From Rhizobium sp. R635 (GTDB lineage: Bacteria > Pseudomonadota > Alphaproteobacteria > Rhizobiales > Rhizobiaceae), in NCBI RefSeq assembly GCF_002211285.1, contig NZ_LOKX01000022.1:1-60636 (forward strand): a stretch of DNA of 60,636 bases, given 5' to 3'. This document shows, piece after piece, positions 51,055-59,757 of this stretch. Numbering within the stretch: the stretch's first letter is position 1; the number at the start of each line of letters is the position of its first letter. A program made the position numbers and the translations under genes. A model generated the notes under the pieces. The model made no database searches and was not told where the DNA came from. It saw nothing but the letters and a program-made list of their open reading frames with translations.

Positions 51055-52422
51055 TCAGGATTTCAGCTCTTTCCAGGCCGCATCCAACGCCAGCTTGGTA
51101 ATCCTGGCCATCTCGTCCACCTCCGCATGGCTGATGACAAGCGGCGGTGAGGCGAGCATTCGGTCGCCGGTGGCGCGCAGCACGAGACCGTTCGCCAGTG
51201 CGTGGTTGCGTACCAGCGCGCCGATCTGGTCGGGCTTTTCATAGCGAGTGCGCGTGCGCTTGTCGGCGGCAAGCTGCAGGCCGCCCATCAGGCCGATACT
51301 GTCAGCCTCGCCGACCAGATCATGGTCTGCAAGTGCCGCCCAGGCCTTGCCGAAATAGGGACCGATATCGTCGCGCACGCGCTCGACCAGGCCTTCCTCC
51401 TCGATGATGCGCAGGTTTTCGAGCGCTGCTGCCGCACAGACCGGATGGCCTGAATAGGTGAAGCCGTGATTGAAATCGCCGGCCTCGTTGATCAGCACAT
51501 CGGCGATACGGTCGCTGACGAGCACGCCGCCGATCGGCAGATAGCCGGAGGAAAGCCCCTTGGCGATCGGCGCGAGATCGGGCTCGACGCCGAAATGCTG
51601 GTGGCCGAACCATGCGCCCAGACGGCCGAAACCGCAGATCACCTCGTCGGTCACCAGCAGGATATTGCGCGCCTTGCAGATGCGGTCGATCTCCGGCCAA
51701 TAGGTCTCCGGCGGGATGATGACCCCGGCAGCGCCCTGCACCGGCTCAGCGACGAAAGCGGCGATATTCTCTTCGCCCAATTCGTCGATCTCAGCTTCCA
51801 GCTCGCGAGCAACCTTGAGACCGAATTCGGCGGGCGAGAGATCGCCGCCTTCGCCATACCAATAGGGTTGGCTGATATGGACGATGCCCGGGATCGGCAG
51901 ATCGCCCTGCTCGTGCATGTATTTCATGCCGCCGAGGCTGGCGCCGGCGACGGTCGAGCCGTGATACCCGTTCTTCCGCGCAATCACGATCTTCTTCGAC
52001 GATTTGCCGACCGCGCTCCAATAGACGCGGGCCATGCGGAACCAGGTGTCGTTGGCCTCCGAACCGGAGCCGGTGAAGAAGATATGATTGAAGGGCGGTC
52101 CGGCATGGCAGGTGACCTTCTGGGCCAGCAGCGTCGCCGGCGCCGAGGTCGTGCCGAAGAAGGTGTTGTAGTAAGGCAGCTCATTCATCTGCCTTGCGAC
52201 GGCCTCAGCGATTTCCCGGCGGCCATAACCGATATTGACGCACCAGAGGCCGGCGAAGCCATCGAGATATTTCCTGCCGTGATTGTCGAAAATGTAGACG
52301 CCCTCGCCGCGCTGGATGATGCGCGTGCCTTCCGCATTCAGCTTCTTCATGTCGGAGAAGGGGTGCAGGTGATGCGCGGCGTCGATCGCGACAAGATTCG
52401 AGGGCGGGTAAGTATCGGGCAT
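51055..52422 (-). CDS. class III aminotransferase, putrescine-type
   Basis: A 455-residue PLP-dependent aminotransferase, fold type I. Motifs include GLWCVNIGYGRREIA, FFTGSGSEANDTWFRMAR, GYHGSTVAGASLGG, AEPVQGAAGVIIPPETYWPEI, VTDEVICGFGRLG and the PLP Lys in PIAKGLSSGYLPIGG. It resembles putrescine- and omega-amino-acid:pyruvate aminotransferases (SpuC-like). The divergent neighbour is a glutamine-synthetase-like gene of the PuuA type, which supports a polyamine substrate. The two starts are only 83 bases apart. Confidence 0.85.
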   Translation of the reverse strand: MPDTYPPSNLVAIDAAHHLHPFSDMKKLNAEGTRIIQRGEGVYIFDNHGRKYLDGFAGLWCVNIGYGRREIAEAVARQMNELPYYNTFFGTTSAPATLLAQKVTCHAGPPFNHIFFTGSGSEANDTWFRMARVYWSAVGKSSKKIVIARKNGYHGSTVAGASLGGMKYMHEQGDLPIPGIVHISQPYWYGEGGDLSPAEFGLKVARELEAEIDELGEENIAAFVAEPVQGAAGVIIPPETYWPEIDRICKARNILLVTDEVICGFGRLGAWFGHQHFGVEPDLAPIAKGLSSGYLPIGGVLVSDRIADVLINEAGDFNHGFTYSGHPVCAAAALENLRIIEEEGLVERVRDDIGPYFGKAWAALADHDLVGEADSIGLMGGLQLAADKRTRTRYEKPDQIGALVRNHALANGLVLRATGDRMLASPPLVISHAEVDEMARITKLALDAAWKELKS

Positions 52423-52505
52423 GATTGGTAAAAGATCCTCGCGGATTGAAAGGCTGCTGTCGATGGGATAGGAGCTTGGCCTTGTCCCGGAGGATTTTCA
52501 AGGCC

Positions 52506-53858
52506 ATGGCGAGCGACAGGATGGACGGCAAGATCGAAGGTGGCGATCCGCGTTTCGAGATTCTGATCGTCGGCATGAACGGGGATCTGCGGGGCAAACA
52601 GCTGCCATCGGGCGCCGAAGACAAGGTCTGGGCCGGAGACATCCGCCTGCCGACCTCGACGCAATCGCTTGATATCTGGGGCGACGACAATGACGACATC
52701 ACCGGCCTGTCGCTGACGATCGGCGATCCCGACGGCAAGGTCATCCCCGACCGGCGCAGCCTCGCGCCGATGCCCTGGGCGCCTGAGGGATCGATGCAGG
52801 TGCTCGCCACCATGCACGAATTCGACGGCAGCCCGAGCTTCATGGACCCGCGCGCCATCCTCGCTTCGGTGCTGGAGCGCTATGCCACACGCGGACTGAC
52901 GCCTGTGGTGGCGACCGAGCTGGAATTCTACGTCATGTCGGGCGACTGGCGCGAAACCGGACGCCCCTCCCCGCCTGAAAGCCTCACCTATCGCGGCGAA
53001 CCGAACGGTTTCCAGCTCTATGACATGAGCGCCGTCGACGCGCTCGACAGCTACCTCGCGACGCTGAGGGCCTATGCCAGGGCGCAGGGACTGCCAGCAG
53101 AGGCGACGACGGCGGAATTCGGCCCGGGTCAGTTCGAAGTCAACCTCATGCACCGCCCCGATGCGCTGGCGGCCGCCGACGACTGCCTCTATTTGAAGCG
53201 CATCGCCGAGCAGGCGGCGCGCCGCCATGGGCTGAAATCGACCTGCATGGCCAAGCCCTATTCCGAGCATGCCGGCTCCGGACTGCACGTCCATGCGAGC
53301 ATCATCGACAGCGAGGGCCGGAACATTCTCGATGCCAGGGGCGGCGAGCCGAAACTGCTCAAATCGGTCACGGCAGGCCTGCTCAACACCATGCGCGAAG
53401 CGCAGTTGATCTTCGCTCCCTTCGCCAATTCCTATCGGCGCTTCCAGCCTGGCTCCTTCGCACCCGTCGATCTCACCTGGGGCACCGGCCATCGCGGCAC
53501 GGCGATCCGCATACCCGATCAGGACGGACCGGGAGCGCGTGTGGAACATCGCGTCGCCGGCGCCGACGCCAATCCCTATCTGCTGCTGGCCGCGATCCTT
53601 GGGGGCATGCTCATCGGTCTCGATGGCGAGCTCGATCCCGGCGAGGAGACGACGCCGTCGCATATGCCTGCGAATACCACGCGGCTGACGCATGATTTCC
53701 TGAGTGCCGTCGAAACCTTCCGCGCCTCGCCCTTCATCGCCGATATCTTCGGCGCACGCTACCAGGCGCTTTACGGCGACACCAAGCGCAAGGAAGCGCT
53801 CGCGCATCTGCGTACGGTTTCGGATTTCGACTATCGCACCTATCTGCCGCGGCTTTGA
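52506..53858 (+). CDS. glutamine-synthetase-like enzyme, gamma-glutamylputrescine synthetase type
   Basis: A 450-residue GS-fold ligase. Catalytic-domain patterns are seen: TELEFYVMSG (metal Glu), AEFGPGQFEVNL, SGLHVHASI, NSYRRFQPGSFAPVDLTWG and the arginine-containing RVEHRVAGADANPYLLLAAIL. The N-terminus is the short GS beta-grasp domain. It joins glutamate to an amine, most likely putrescine given the divergent aminotransferase. Start at 52506 (MASDRMDGK); ATG at 52521 is possible. Confidence 0.83.
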   Translation: MASDRMDGKIEGGDPRFEILIVGMNGDLRGKQLPSGAEDKVWAGDIRLPTSTQSLDIWGDDNDDITGLSLTIGDPDGKVIPDRRSLAPMPWAPEGSMQVLATMHEFDGSPSFMDPRAILASVLERYATRGLTPVVATELEFYVMSGDWRETGRPSPPESLTYRGEPNGFQLYDMSAVDALDSYLATLRAYARAQGLPAEATTAEFGPGQFEVNLMHRPDALAAADDCLYLKRIAEQAARRHGLKSTCMAKPYSEHAGSGLHVHASIIDSEGRNILDARGGEPKLLKSVTAGLLNTMREAQLIFAPFANSYRRFQPGSFAPVDLTWGTGHRGTAIRIPDQDGPGARVEHRVAGADANPYLLLAAILGGMLIGLDGELDPGEETTPSHMPANTTRLTHDFLSAVETFRASPFIADIFGARYQALYGDTKRKEALAHLRTVSDFDYRTYLPRL

Positions 53859-53879
53859 CGCCTTACGCAGCAGGCTCGC

Positions 53880-54824
53880 TTACGCGGCAGGCTCGCGGCG
53901 TTCGTCGGCATTCACCTGGGCTGCGAGCCCCTGCTTGACGAGAACCTTCAACTCGCCCGGATGCAGCCGGATCGAGACGTCTCGTGCGAGCGGCAGCAAC
54001 TCGCCGTCCATGACGCAATTGGCCTTGGAGCGCAGTTTCGGGAAATGCAGGTGGACTTCCGCCGGGTGCATGACCATGACGTCGGCATTCTCGCGAACCT
54101 TGCCGCGCAGCATGTCGATGGCGAGACGGGCGACGCCGAGGGGCTTCAGCGGATTTGCGGTGTAGAAGCCGAGTTCGCCGCTTCTCAGATTGTCGGCGTA
54201 GAGCAGCGCATTCTCGCCGAAGGGATTGTTGGAGACCGAGATCGCCGAGACTCTGCGGCGCTCCCGCATGCCGACCGCCTCGAACTCCACCTCGAACTCG
54301 GGCGGGTTGAAGATCACGCCGAGGGCCGCCTTCGTGCTCGCCCGAATTTTGCCGAGCCGCGAGCGATAGCTGTAGGAATTGCGGTAGCGCACCATGCGGG
54401 CATGCAGGCCAGCCGAAAACTGATGGATGAAGGGCCGGCCGTTGGCGCTGGCGATATCGACATTGTCGATCTCGCCTGATGCCAGCACATCGAGCGCCTG
54501 CCAGATATCGAGCGGCACGCGCAGCGAACGGGCAAAGAGGTTCATGGTGCCGGCCGGCACGACACCGAGCGCAATGCCGTTTTTCCAGGCGATCGACGCC
54601 GCCGCCGAAATCGTCCCGTCGCCGCCGCCGGCGACGATGCCGTCGATATCGTCTCGTTTGGCCGCCCGTTCCATGGCGGGAATGATTTCCTTGCCAGCGA
54701 AAACGATGGCATCGAAATCATGTCCCGCATCCCGAAAGGCCGCCTCCGCCCTCTTCTCATAAGCCAGCATATCGGTGGTCCGGAAGGTGCCGCCGTCGCG
54801 ATTGAAAAAGCCTACAAGCTTCAT
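53880..54824 (-). CDS. diacylglycerol kinase-family lipid kinase
   Basis: A 314-residue DAGK/YegS-type lipid kinase. The nucleotide-binding region is DGIVAGGGDGTISAAASIAWKNGIALGVVPAGTMNLFARSL with GGGDGT, followed by a C-terminal beta domain with MDGELLPLARDVSIRLHPGELKVL. It phosphorylates a lipid, probably a diacylglycerol-like one. The start MKLVGFFNRDGG at 54824 is the family start; the longer frame upstream is not conserved. Convergent with the GS-like gene, 21 bases apart. Confidence 0.87.
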   Translation of the reverse strand: MKLVGFFNRDGGTFRTTDMLAYEKRAEAAFRDAGHDFDAIVFAGKEIIPAMERAAKRDDIDGIVAGGGDGTISAAASIAWKNGIALGVVPAGTMNLFARSLRVPLDIWQALDVLASGEIDNVDIASANGRPFIHQFSAGLHARMVRYRNSYSYRSRLGKIRASTKAALGVIFNPPEFEVEFEAVGMRERRRVSAISVSNNPFGENALLYADNLRSGELGFYTANPLKPLGVARLAIDMLRGKVRENADVMVMHPAEVHLHFPKLRSKANCVMDGELLPLARDVSIRLHPGELKVLVKQGLAAQVNADERREPAA

Positions 54825-55125
54825 GAGGGTTCCTGTCTCTGGCGCGGAAACAATCCTGCCTTTGCCCTGAGATGGTTGCGGTATCAGCGATTTCAAGCGC
54901 CGCAGCTTCCCTGCAGAGATGACAGAAATGCAAATATTGCAACTGATATATGCACATAGCAGGACGCTGCACTGCGAAAATTGCACTCGACGCCTGCCGG
55001 TACATTACGGATAGATCAGATATCGGAGAGATCGTCTCCACGTCCCGCCATTTGTCCCGATCGCCTCGCCGCAGCGCCTACGCCAGGGGCTGATGCCAAG
55101 CAGAAAAGCCTCCCGAGGAACTCTC
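54825..55125. other. 301-base divergent intergenic region
   Basis: It holds the promoters of the lipid kinase (-) and MFS (+) genes. TGCAA-ATA-TTGCA (54929-54941) is a perfect short palindrome, and ATATATGCA follows 14 bases on; together they may be an operator. Nothing else was recognised; the frame extending into it from the kinase gene is not conserved. Confidence 0.45.
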
Positions 55126-56355
55126 ATGAGTGAGATCGCCATCAACGATTCCATCCGAACCCAGCCGGATGACGAGCTGCCGTCGGCGACGACCGTGGCT
55201 TTGGTTCAGCTGGCGCTCGCCTGCGGCGGTTTCGGCATCGGCACCGGCGAATTCGCGATCATGGGACTGCTCCCCAATGTCGCCGACACCTTCTCGGTCA
55301 CGACGCCGCAGGCCGGTTACGTCATCAGCGCCTATGCGCTCGGTGTCGTCGTCGGTGCGCCCGTCATCGCCGTGCTCGCCGCGAAGATGGCGCGCCGCAC
55401 GCTGCTTTTGACGCTGATGCTGGTCTTTGCCGCCGGCAACATATCGAGCGCCGCGGCGCCCACATTCGAGAGCTTCACCTTCCTGCGCTTCGTCACCGGC
55501 CTGCCGCATGGCGCCTATTTCGGCGTCGCGGCCCTCGTGGCCGCCTCGATGGTGCCGGTGCATCGGCGGGCACGCGCGGTCGGGCGCGTCATGCTCGGGC
55601 TCACCGTCGCCACGCTTCTCGGCACGCCGCTGACGACCTTCTTCGGCCAATCGCTCGACTGGCAGGTGGCATTTCTGTCGGTCGGCATCGTCGGCCTGCT
55701 GACGGTGGCGCTGATCTGGTTCTACGTTCCGAAGGACAGGGTTTCCGAGGGCGCGAGTTTCCTACGCGAACTCGGCGCCTTCCGCCGGCCTCAGGTCTGG
55801 CTGACGCTCGGCATCGCCGCCGTCGGCTATGGCGGCATGTTCGCGATGTTCAGCTATATCGCCTCGACGACGACCGAGGTGGCGATGCTGCCGGCAAGCG
55901 CGGTTCCGATCATGCTCGTTCTCTTCGGCGTCGGCATGAATGCCGGCAATTTCATCGGCTCGTGGCTCGCCGACAAGTCGCTGCTCGGCACGATCGGCGG
56001 TTCGCTCGTCTATAATATCGCCGTGCTGGCCATGTTCGCGCTGACCGCCGCCAATCCCTATATGCTCGGCCTCTCGGTGTTCCTCGTCGGCTGCGGTTTC
56101 GCCGCCGGCCCGGCGCTGCAGACGCGGCTGATGGATGTCGCCGCCGATGCGCAGACTCTGGCCGCCGCCTCCAACCATTCCGCCTTCAACATCGCCAATG
56201 CGATCGGCGCCTGGCTCGGCGGCCTCGTCATCGCCTGGGGTTACGGTTTTGCCGCGACCGGTTATGTCGGCGCCGCATTGTCCTTCCTCGGCCTCTTCGT
56301 CTTTGCGGCTTCGCTGCGCCTCGAACGCCGCAGCCGGAGCGCGCAGGCCGCCTAA
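55126..56355 (+). CDS. MFS efflux transporter (DHA1, AraJ-like)
   Basis: A 409-residue major facilitator with 12 membrane segments after a 25-residue cytoplasmic tail. Motif A-like AAKMARRTLLLTLMLVFAAGN, and GIGTGEFAIMGLLPNVADTFSVT at the first helix, are typical of the AraJ/PbuE drug-or-purine efflux branch. The exported substrate is unknown. GAGGAACTCTC precedes the ATG at 55126; an ATG 11 codons upstream is less likely. Monocistronic, with mgtE starting about 260 bases downstream. Confidence 0.87.
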   Translation: MSEIAINDSIRTQPDDELPSATTVALVQLALACGGFGIGTGEFAIMGLLPNVADTFSVTTPQAGYVISAYALGVVVGAPVIAVLAAKMARRTLLLTLMLVFAAGNISSAAAPTFESFTFLRFVTGLPHGAYFGVAALVAASMVPVHRRARAVGRVMLGLTVATLLGTPLTTFFGQSLDWQVAFLSVGIVGLLTVALIWFYVPKDRVSEGASFLRELGAFRRPQVWLTLGIAAVGYGGMFAMFSYIASTTTEVAMLPASAVPIMLVLFGVGMNAGNFIGSWLADKSLLGTIGGSLVYNIAVLAMFALTAANPYMLGLSVFLVGCGFAAGPALQTRLMDVAADAQTLAAASNHSAFNIANAIGAWLGGLVIAWGYGFAATGYVGAALSFLGLFVFAASLRLERRSRSAQAA

Positions 56356-56554
56356 CGCATCTCCACCTGCACTGCGGGGGTGCGACATTCTGGCGTTAAG
56401 CATTTACCCTGCTTGACTTTTTCCGCGTTCGGGACCACCTACCTCGATACGTGAACGACACCCGTCGGCCACGGATTTCAACGGAGCCATCTTAACGATG
56501 CCAAGCGACAGTAGCAGTCGATTGCCCTTGCCGTACGCGGCCCTCGTGCGCTGA

Positions 56555-56614
56555 CCGACTCCTGTCGGCTCGCCCGTTCGGGACGCTACGGCGGATCGAC
56601 GGAAAGGCGAGCCT
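56555..56614 (+). promoter_or_regulatory. overlapping hairpins in the mgtE leader
   Basis: CCGAC-TCCT-GTCGG (56555-56568) is a perfect hairpin. Its last two bases also begin GGCTCGCC (56567-56574), which is exactly complementary to GGCGAGCC (56606-56613), the bases right before the mgtE ATG and including the AAGG ribosome site. The two helices compete for bases 56567-56568. CCCG-TT-CGGG (56573-56582) is a third option. This looks like a translational switch, perhaps responding to magnesium; it does not match the M-box consensus that I know. Confidence 0.5.
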
Positions 56615-57988
56615 ATGAACATCAATCGCTTCCCACTGCGGGCAGGCCATGCCGCCCGTGCCTTCATCAACAACAGCCGCGGCGCAACGATCGCCGAACG
56701 TGTCGATGCGTTGAACGCGCTGACCGTCCAGGATGCCGGCCGCGTGCTATCAGGCATGCCGCTCGACTATGCGGTCAACATTCTCGACCGGCCGGAGCTT
56801 CGCAACGCCGCTGAGATCCTCGCGCTGGTCAGCGCCGAGGATGCCGCACGGCTGCTGCACGGCATGTCCAACGACCGCGTCGCCGACGTGCTGCTGGAAC
56901 TCGACGGCGAGACCCGCGCCCGGCTGTTCGCCAGCCTCGACGAGCCGGTTCGCATCGCGATCCAGCACCTGATGGGTTATCCGCCGCGCACGGCCGGCGG
57001 CATCATGACGACGGAGTTCGTCAGCGTGCCCGACAGCTGGACCGTCGCCCAGACGCTCGACCATGTGCGCCAGGTCGAACGCTCGCGCGAGACCGTCTAC
57101 GCCATCTATGTGCTCGACGAGGTCAGCCATGCGCTGATGCATGTCGTGACGCTGCGCCGCCTCATCACCGGCGAGCCGGATGCCTCCATCCTCACGGTCG
57201 CTCAGAAAGGCGCTCCGGTTTCGGCCGATCCGCTGATGAAGCAGGAAGACGTCGCCCGCCTGATCCGCAAGCACGACCTGCTCGCTCTGCCGGTGACCGA
57301 CGAACATGGGCAGATGCTCGGCATCGTCACGGTCGATGACGTCATCGACACGATGATCTCGGACACCACGGAAGCGGCCCAGAAGTTCGGCGGCATGGAA
57401 GCGCTCGGCCAGCCCTACATGAAGATCGGCTTCGCCGGCATGATCCGCAAGCGCGCCGGCTGGCTCGCCGCGCTCTTCCTCGGCGAGATGCTGACGGCAA
57501 GCGCCATGCAGCATTTCGAAGGCGAGCTTGAAAAGGCCGTGGTGCTGACCCTGTTCATCCCGCTGATCATGAGCTCGGGCGGCAATTCCGGCTCGCAGGC
57601 GACCTCGCTGATCATCCGTGCCCTGGCGCTCGGCGAGCTGAAGCTTTCGGATTGGTGGAAGGTGCTCTTCCGCGAGCTTCCGACGGGCATCGTGCTTGGC
57701 GCGATCCTCGGCCTCGTCGGCTTCATCCGCATCGTCTTCTGGCAGACGGCCGGGCTCTATGATTACGGCCCGCACTGGCAGATGGTCGCCATCACGGTGT
57801 TTGCCGCCCTGATCGGGATCGTCACCTTCGGCTCGATCTGCGGCTCAATGCTGCCCTTCGTGCTGCAGAAGCTGCGGCTCGATCCGGCCAGCGCCTCGGC
57901 CCCCTTCGTCGCCACGCTGGTCGACGTCACCGGGCTCGTCATCTACTTTTCGGTGGCGCTGCTCATTCTCAGCGGGACGCTGCTGTAG
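56615..57988 (+). CDS. mgtE: magnesium transporter MgtE
   Basis: A 457-residue MgtE Mg2+ channel. The N domain (about 20-130; superhelical repeats such as LPLDYAVNILDRP and DRVADVLLELD) and paired CBS domains (about 135-260; TTEFVSVPDSWTVAQTLDHV, PVTDEHGQMLGIVTVDDVIDTM) sense intracellular Mg2+; five membrane helices follow, with MSSGGNSGSQATSLIIRALALGEL and the pore segment in ASAPFVATLVDVTG. It imports Mg2+ when the cytoplasmic domain opens the gate. The leader carries competing hairpins, and a repeat-derived terminator follows. Confidence 0.95.
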   Translation: MNINRFPLRAGHAARAFINNSRGATIAERVDALNALTVQDAGRVLSGMPLDYAVNILDRPELRNAAEILALVSAEDAARLLHGMSNDRVADVLLELDGETRARLFASLDEPVRIAIQHLMGYPPRTAGGIMTTEFVSVPDSWTVAQTLDHVRQVERSRETVYAIYVLDEVSHALMHVVTLRRLITGEPDASILTVAQKGAPVSADPLMKQEDVARLIRKHDLLALPVTDEHGQMLGIVTVDDVIDTMISDTTEAAQKFGGMEALGQPYMKIGFAGMIRKRAGWLAALFLGEMLTASAMQHFEGELEKAVVLTLFIPLIMSSGGNSGSQATSLIIRALALGELKLSDWWKVLFRELPTGIVLGAILGLVGFIRIVFWQTAGLYDYGPHWQMVAITVFAALIGIVTFGSICGSMLPFVLQKLRLDPASASAPFVATLVDVTGLVIYFSVALLILSGTLL

Positions 57989-57997
57989 AACCAAAGA

Positions 57998-58127
57998 CCC
58001 CTCCCCAACCCCTCCCCACAAGGGGGAGGGACTAACTTGGGGCACCGTCTCACTACCCCCGAAAGGTCAAATATTTGGAATGCGGGTGCGGCAGTTTAAG
58101 CCCCTCCCCCTTGTGGGGAGGGGTTTT
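57998..58127. repeat. palindromic intergenic repeat, copy 2 (after mgtE)
   Basis: The second copy of the element at 25271. Left arm CCCAACCCCTCCCCACAAGG onward (58003-58033) and right arm CCCCTCCCCCTTGTGGGGAGGGG (58101-58123) match copy 1, as does AACTTGGGGCA after the left arm; the 60-base centre differs. It fills the gap between mgtE and the convergent Lrp gene. Confidence 0.85.
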
Positions 58128-58128
58128 T
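58101..58128 (+). terminator. repeat-derived Rho-independent terminator
   Basis: The right arm of the repeat forms a perfect 9-bp stem (CCCCTCCCC 58101-58109 / GGGGAGGGG 58115-58123) with loop CTTGT, followed by TTTTT. It lies 113 bases after the mgtE stop. In copy 1 the T-run is absent. Confidence 0.7.
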
Positions 58129-58151
58129 ACCAGCAGGAAAGTATTAGGAAC

Positions 58152-58625
58152 TTATCTTCCCTCGGGCAGCTTTAATGGGCCATGCGTCTTGATGCTGCGG
58201 ATGGCGAAGTTGGAGCGGATGTCGCTGACGTTAGGCAGCGTCAGCAGCGTCTCCGTCAGAAGCCGTTCATAGGCGGCAAGATCCTCCACCACCACTTCGG
58301 CCAGGAAGTCGGCCGTGCCCGAGATCAGGAAGCAGGAGACGATCTCGGGGATGGCGAGCAGCGCCTTCTGCTGCGCCTCGGAATTTTCGCGGCTGTGCTG
58401 AACCACCTTGAATTCGACGAAAACGGTCAGGCCGAGGCCTACCTCCTTGCGATCGATATCGGCGGTGTATCCGCGAATGATACCGGAGCGTTCGAGATTG
58501 CGGATACGGCGCAGGCAGGGCGACGGCGAGAGGTTCACTTTTTCGGCGATCTCGACGTTGGTGGCCCGCGCATCCTCCTGCAGGCATTTCAGGATGGCGA
58601 TATCGAATTTATCGAGATTTGGCAT
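58152..58625 (-). CDS. Lrp/AsnC-family transcriptional regulator
   Basis: A 157-residue Lrp-type regulator: N-terminal HTH (LDKFDIAILKCLQEDARATNVEIAEKVNLSPSPCLRRIRNLERSGIIRGYTADIDRKEVG) and C-terminal RAM/ACT-like ligand-binding domain (VFVEFKVVQHS.. CFLISGTADFLAEVVVEDLAAYERLL). It probably controls the divergent EamA exporter in response to an amino acid. The start at 58625 (MPNLDKFD) is the family start; ATGs 5 and 16 codons upstream are possible. Confidence 0.88.
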   Translation of the reverse strand: MPNLDKFDIAILKCLQEDARATNVEIAEKVNLSPSPCLRRIRNLERSGIIRGYTADIDRKEVGLGLTVFVEFKVVQHSRENSEAQQKALLAIPEIVSCFLISGTADFLAEVVVEDLAAYERLLTETLLTLPNVSDIRSNFAIRSIKTHGPLKLPEGR

Positions 58626-58770
58626 TTTCCTGATATCCATCGGTCCTGTTTGGCAGAAGATTGCGTATAACATGATTTTCTAGCCACAGATAGCAAGGAC
58701 ATGCCCTGGCCTCCGGCGCTAATCTTCTTTTCAACCGGACAGGATCCGGATGGAGGAAAGGATTAGGACG

Positions 58771-59676
58771 ATGAGCACGATCGCATTTTCAAACGACAAA
58801 TCGCCTTCGCAGACCCTTGGTTATGCAGCCGGCACCATCACCGTGCTGATCTGGGCGACCTGGTTTCTGGCAACCCGCCACAGCGCCGCGACGTCGCTCG
58901 GTTCGATCGATATCGGCCTCATCCGCTTCGGCATTCCGGCGCTGGCACTTTCGCCCGTCTGGCTTCGCATGGGCCTGCTGCCGAAGGGCCTGCCGCTTTA
59001 TCTGCTGGCGATCATGGTCGCCGGCTGCGGCGCGGTCTTCTTCCTGGTGACGACACTTGCCATCCACTCCACACCGGCCGCCTCTTCGAGCATCCTGCTC
59101 GGCGGCTCCATGCCGCTTGCCACCGCGTTGATCGGCATTCTGCTGTTTCGGGAACGGCCGGATGTGACGCGCATCGCCGGGCTGGTGGCGATCGTCGGCG
59201 GCGTGATGATCCTGCTGGCCCGCAGCCTTGCCGATGCCTCCCTGCCCTGGACGAGCTTCGTCATGCTGCCGGCCGGCGCCGTGCTCTGGGCAAGCTATAC
59301 CCATGCTTTCCGCCGCTCGGGCCTGACGGCCATTCAGGCCAGCGCGCTGATCGCCGTCTGGTCTTTCCTGATCATGGCCGTGCTCGCCCTCGTCTTCGGC
59401 GTTTCGCTGCCGCAGGCCCCGCTTCCGGAAATCGGCCTGCAGGTCTTGAGCCAGGGCATTCTTTCCGGTCTCGTCGCCATGGTTGCCTATGGCACGGCCG
59501 TTCGCACCCTCGGCGGAACGCAGGCCGCCGCCTTCACGGCGCTGACACCGGTTCTCGCCACACTCGGCGGCGGCCTCCTGCTTGGCGAAGCGATCGGCAT
59601 TAGCGAAATCAGCGCCGCCGTGATCACCGGCCTCGGCGTGGCGCTTTCGACCGGGATCGCCGCACGCCGCCACTGA
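58771..59676 (+). CDS. EamA/DMT-family transporter
   Basis: A 301-residue drug/metabolite transporter with ten membrane segments in two EamA repeats (first about 15-145, second about 160-295). It would export amino acids or related metabolites; divergent pairing with an Lrp regulator is common for amino-acid exporters such as these. AAAGGATTAGGACG precedes the ATG at 58771; an ATG seven codons upstream is less likely. A strong terminator follows. Confidence 0.86.
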   Translation: MSTIAFSNDKSPSQTLGYAAGTITVLIWATWFLATRHSAATSLGSIDIGLIRFGIPALALSPVWLRMGLLPKGLPLYLLAIMVAGCGAVFFLVTTLAIHSTPAASSSILLGGSMPLATALIGILLFRERPDVTRIAGLVAIVGGVMILLARSLADASLPWTSFVMLPAGAVLWASYTHAFRRSGLTAIQASALIAVWSFLIMAVLALVFGVSLPQAPLPEIGLQVLSQGILSGLVAMVAYGTAVRTLGGTQAAAFTALTPVLATLGGGLLLGEAIGISEISAAVITGLGVALSTGIAARRH

Positions 59677-59701
59677 CGCACCAGCGTCAGCCGCAAAAGC
59701 C

Positions 59702-59736
59702 AAAGCCGCCGACAGCCATCGCTGCGGCGGCTTTTT
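59702..59736 (+). terminator. Rho-independent terminator after the EamA gene
   Basis: AAAGCCGCCG pairs with CGGCGGCTTT, with an inner CAGC/GCTG stem, then TTTTT ending at 59736. It lies 26 bases after the EamA stop and 22 before the stop of the convergent L,D-transpeptidase gene; the A-run at its left end could make it work in both directions. Confidence 0.85.
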
Positions 59737-59757
59737 CAATAGGCCCGCCTTGGTCGT

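Noticed and set aside
56395..56614. M-box (ykoK) riboswitch before mgtE
   Set aside because: The conserved M-box sequence blocks are not seen; only competing hairpins are supported.
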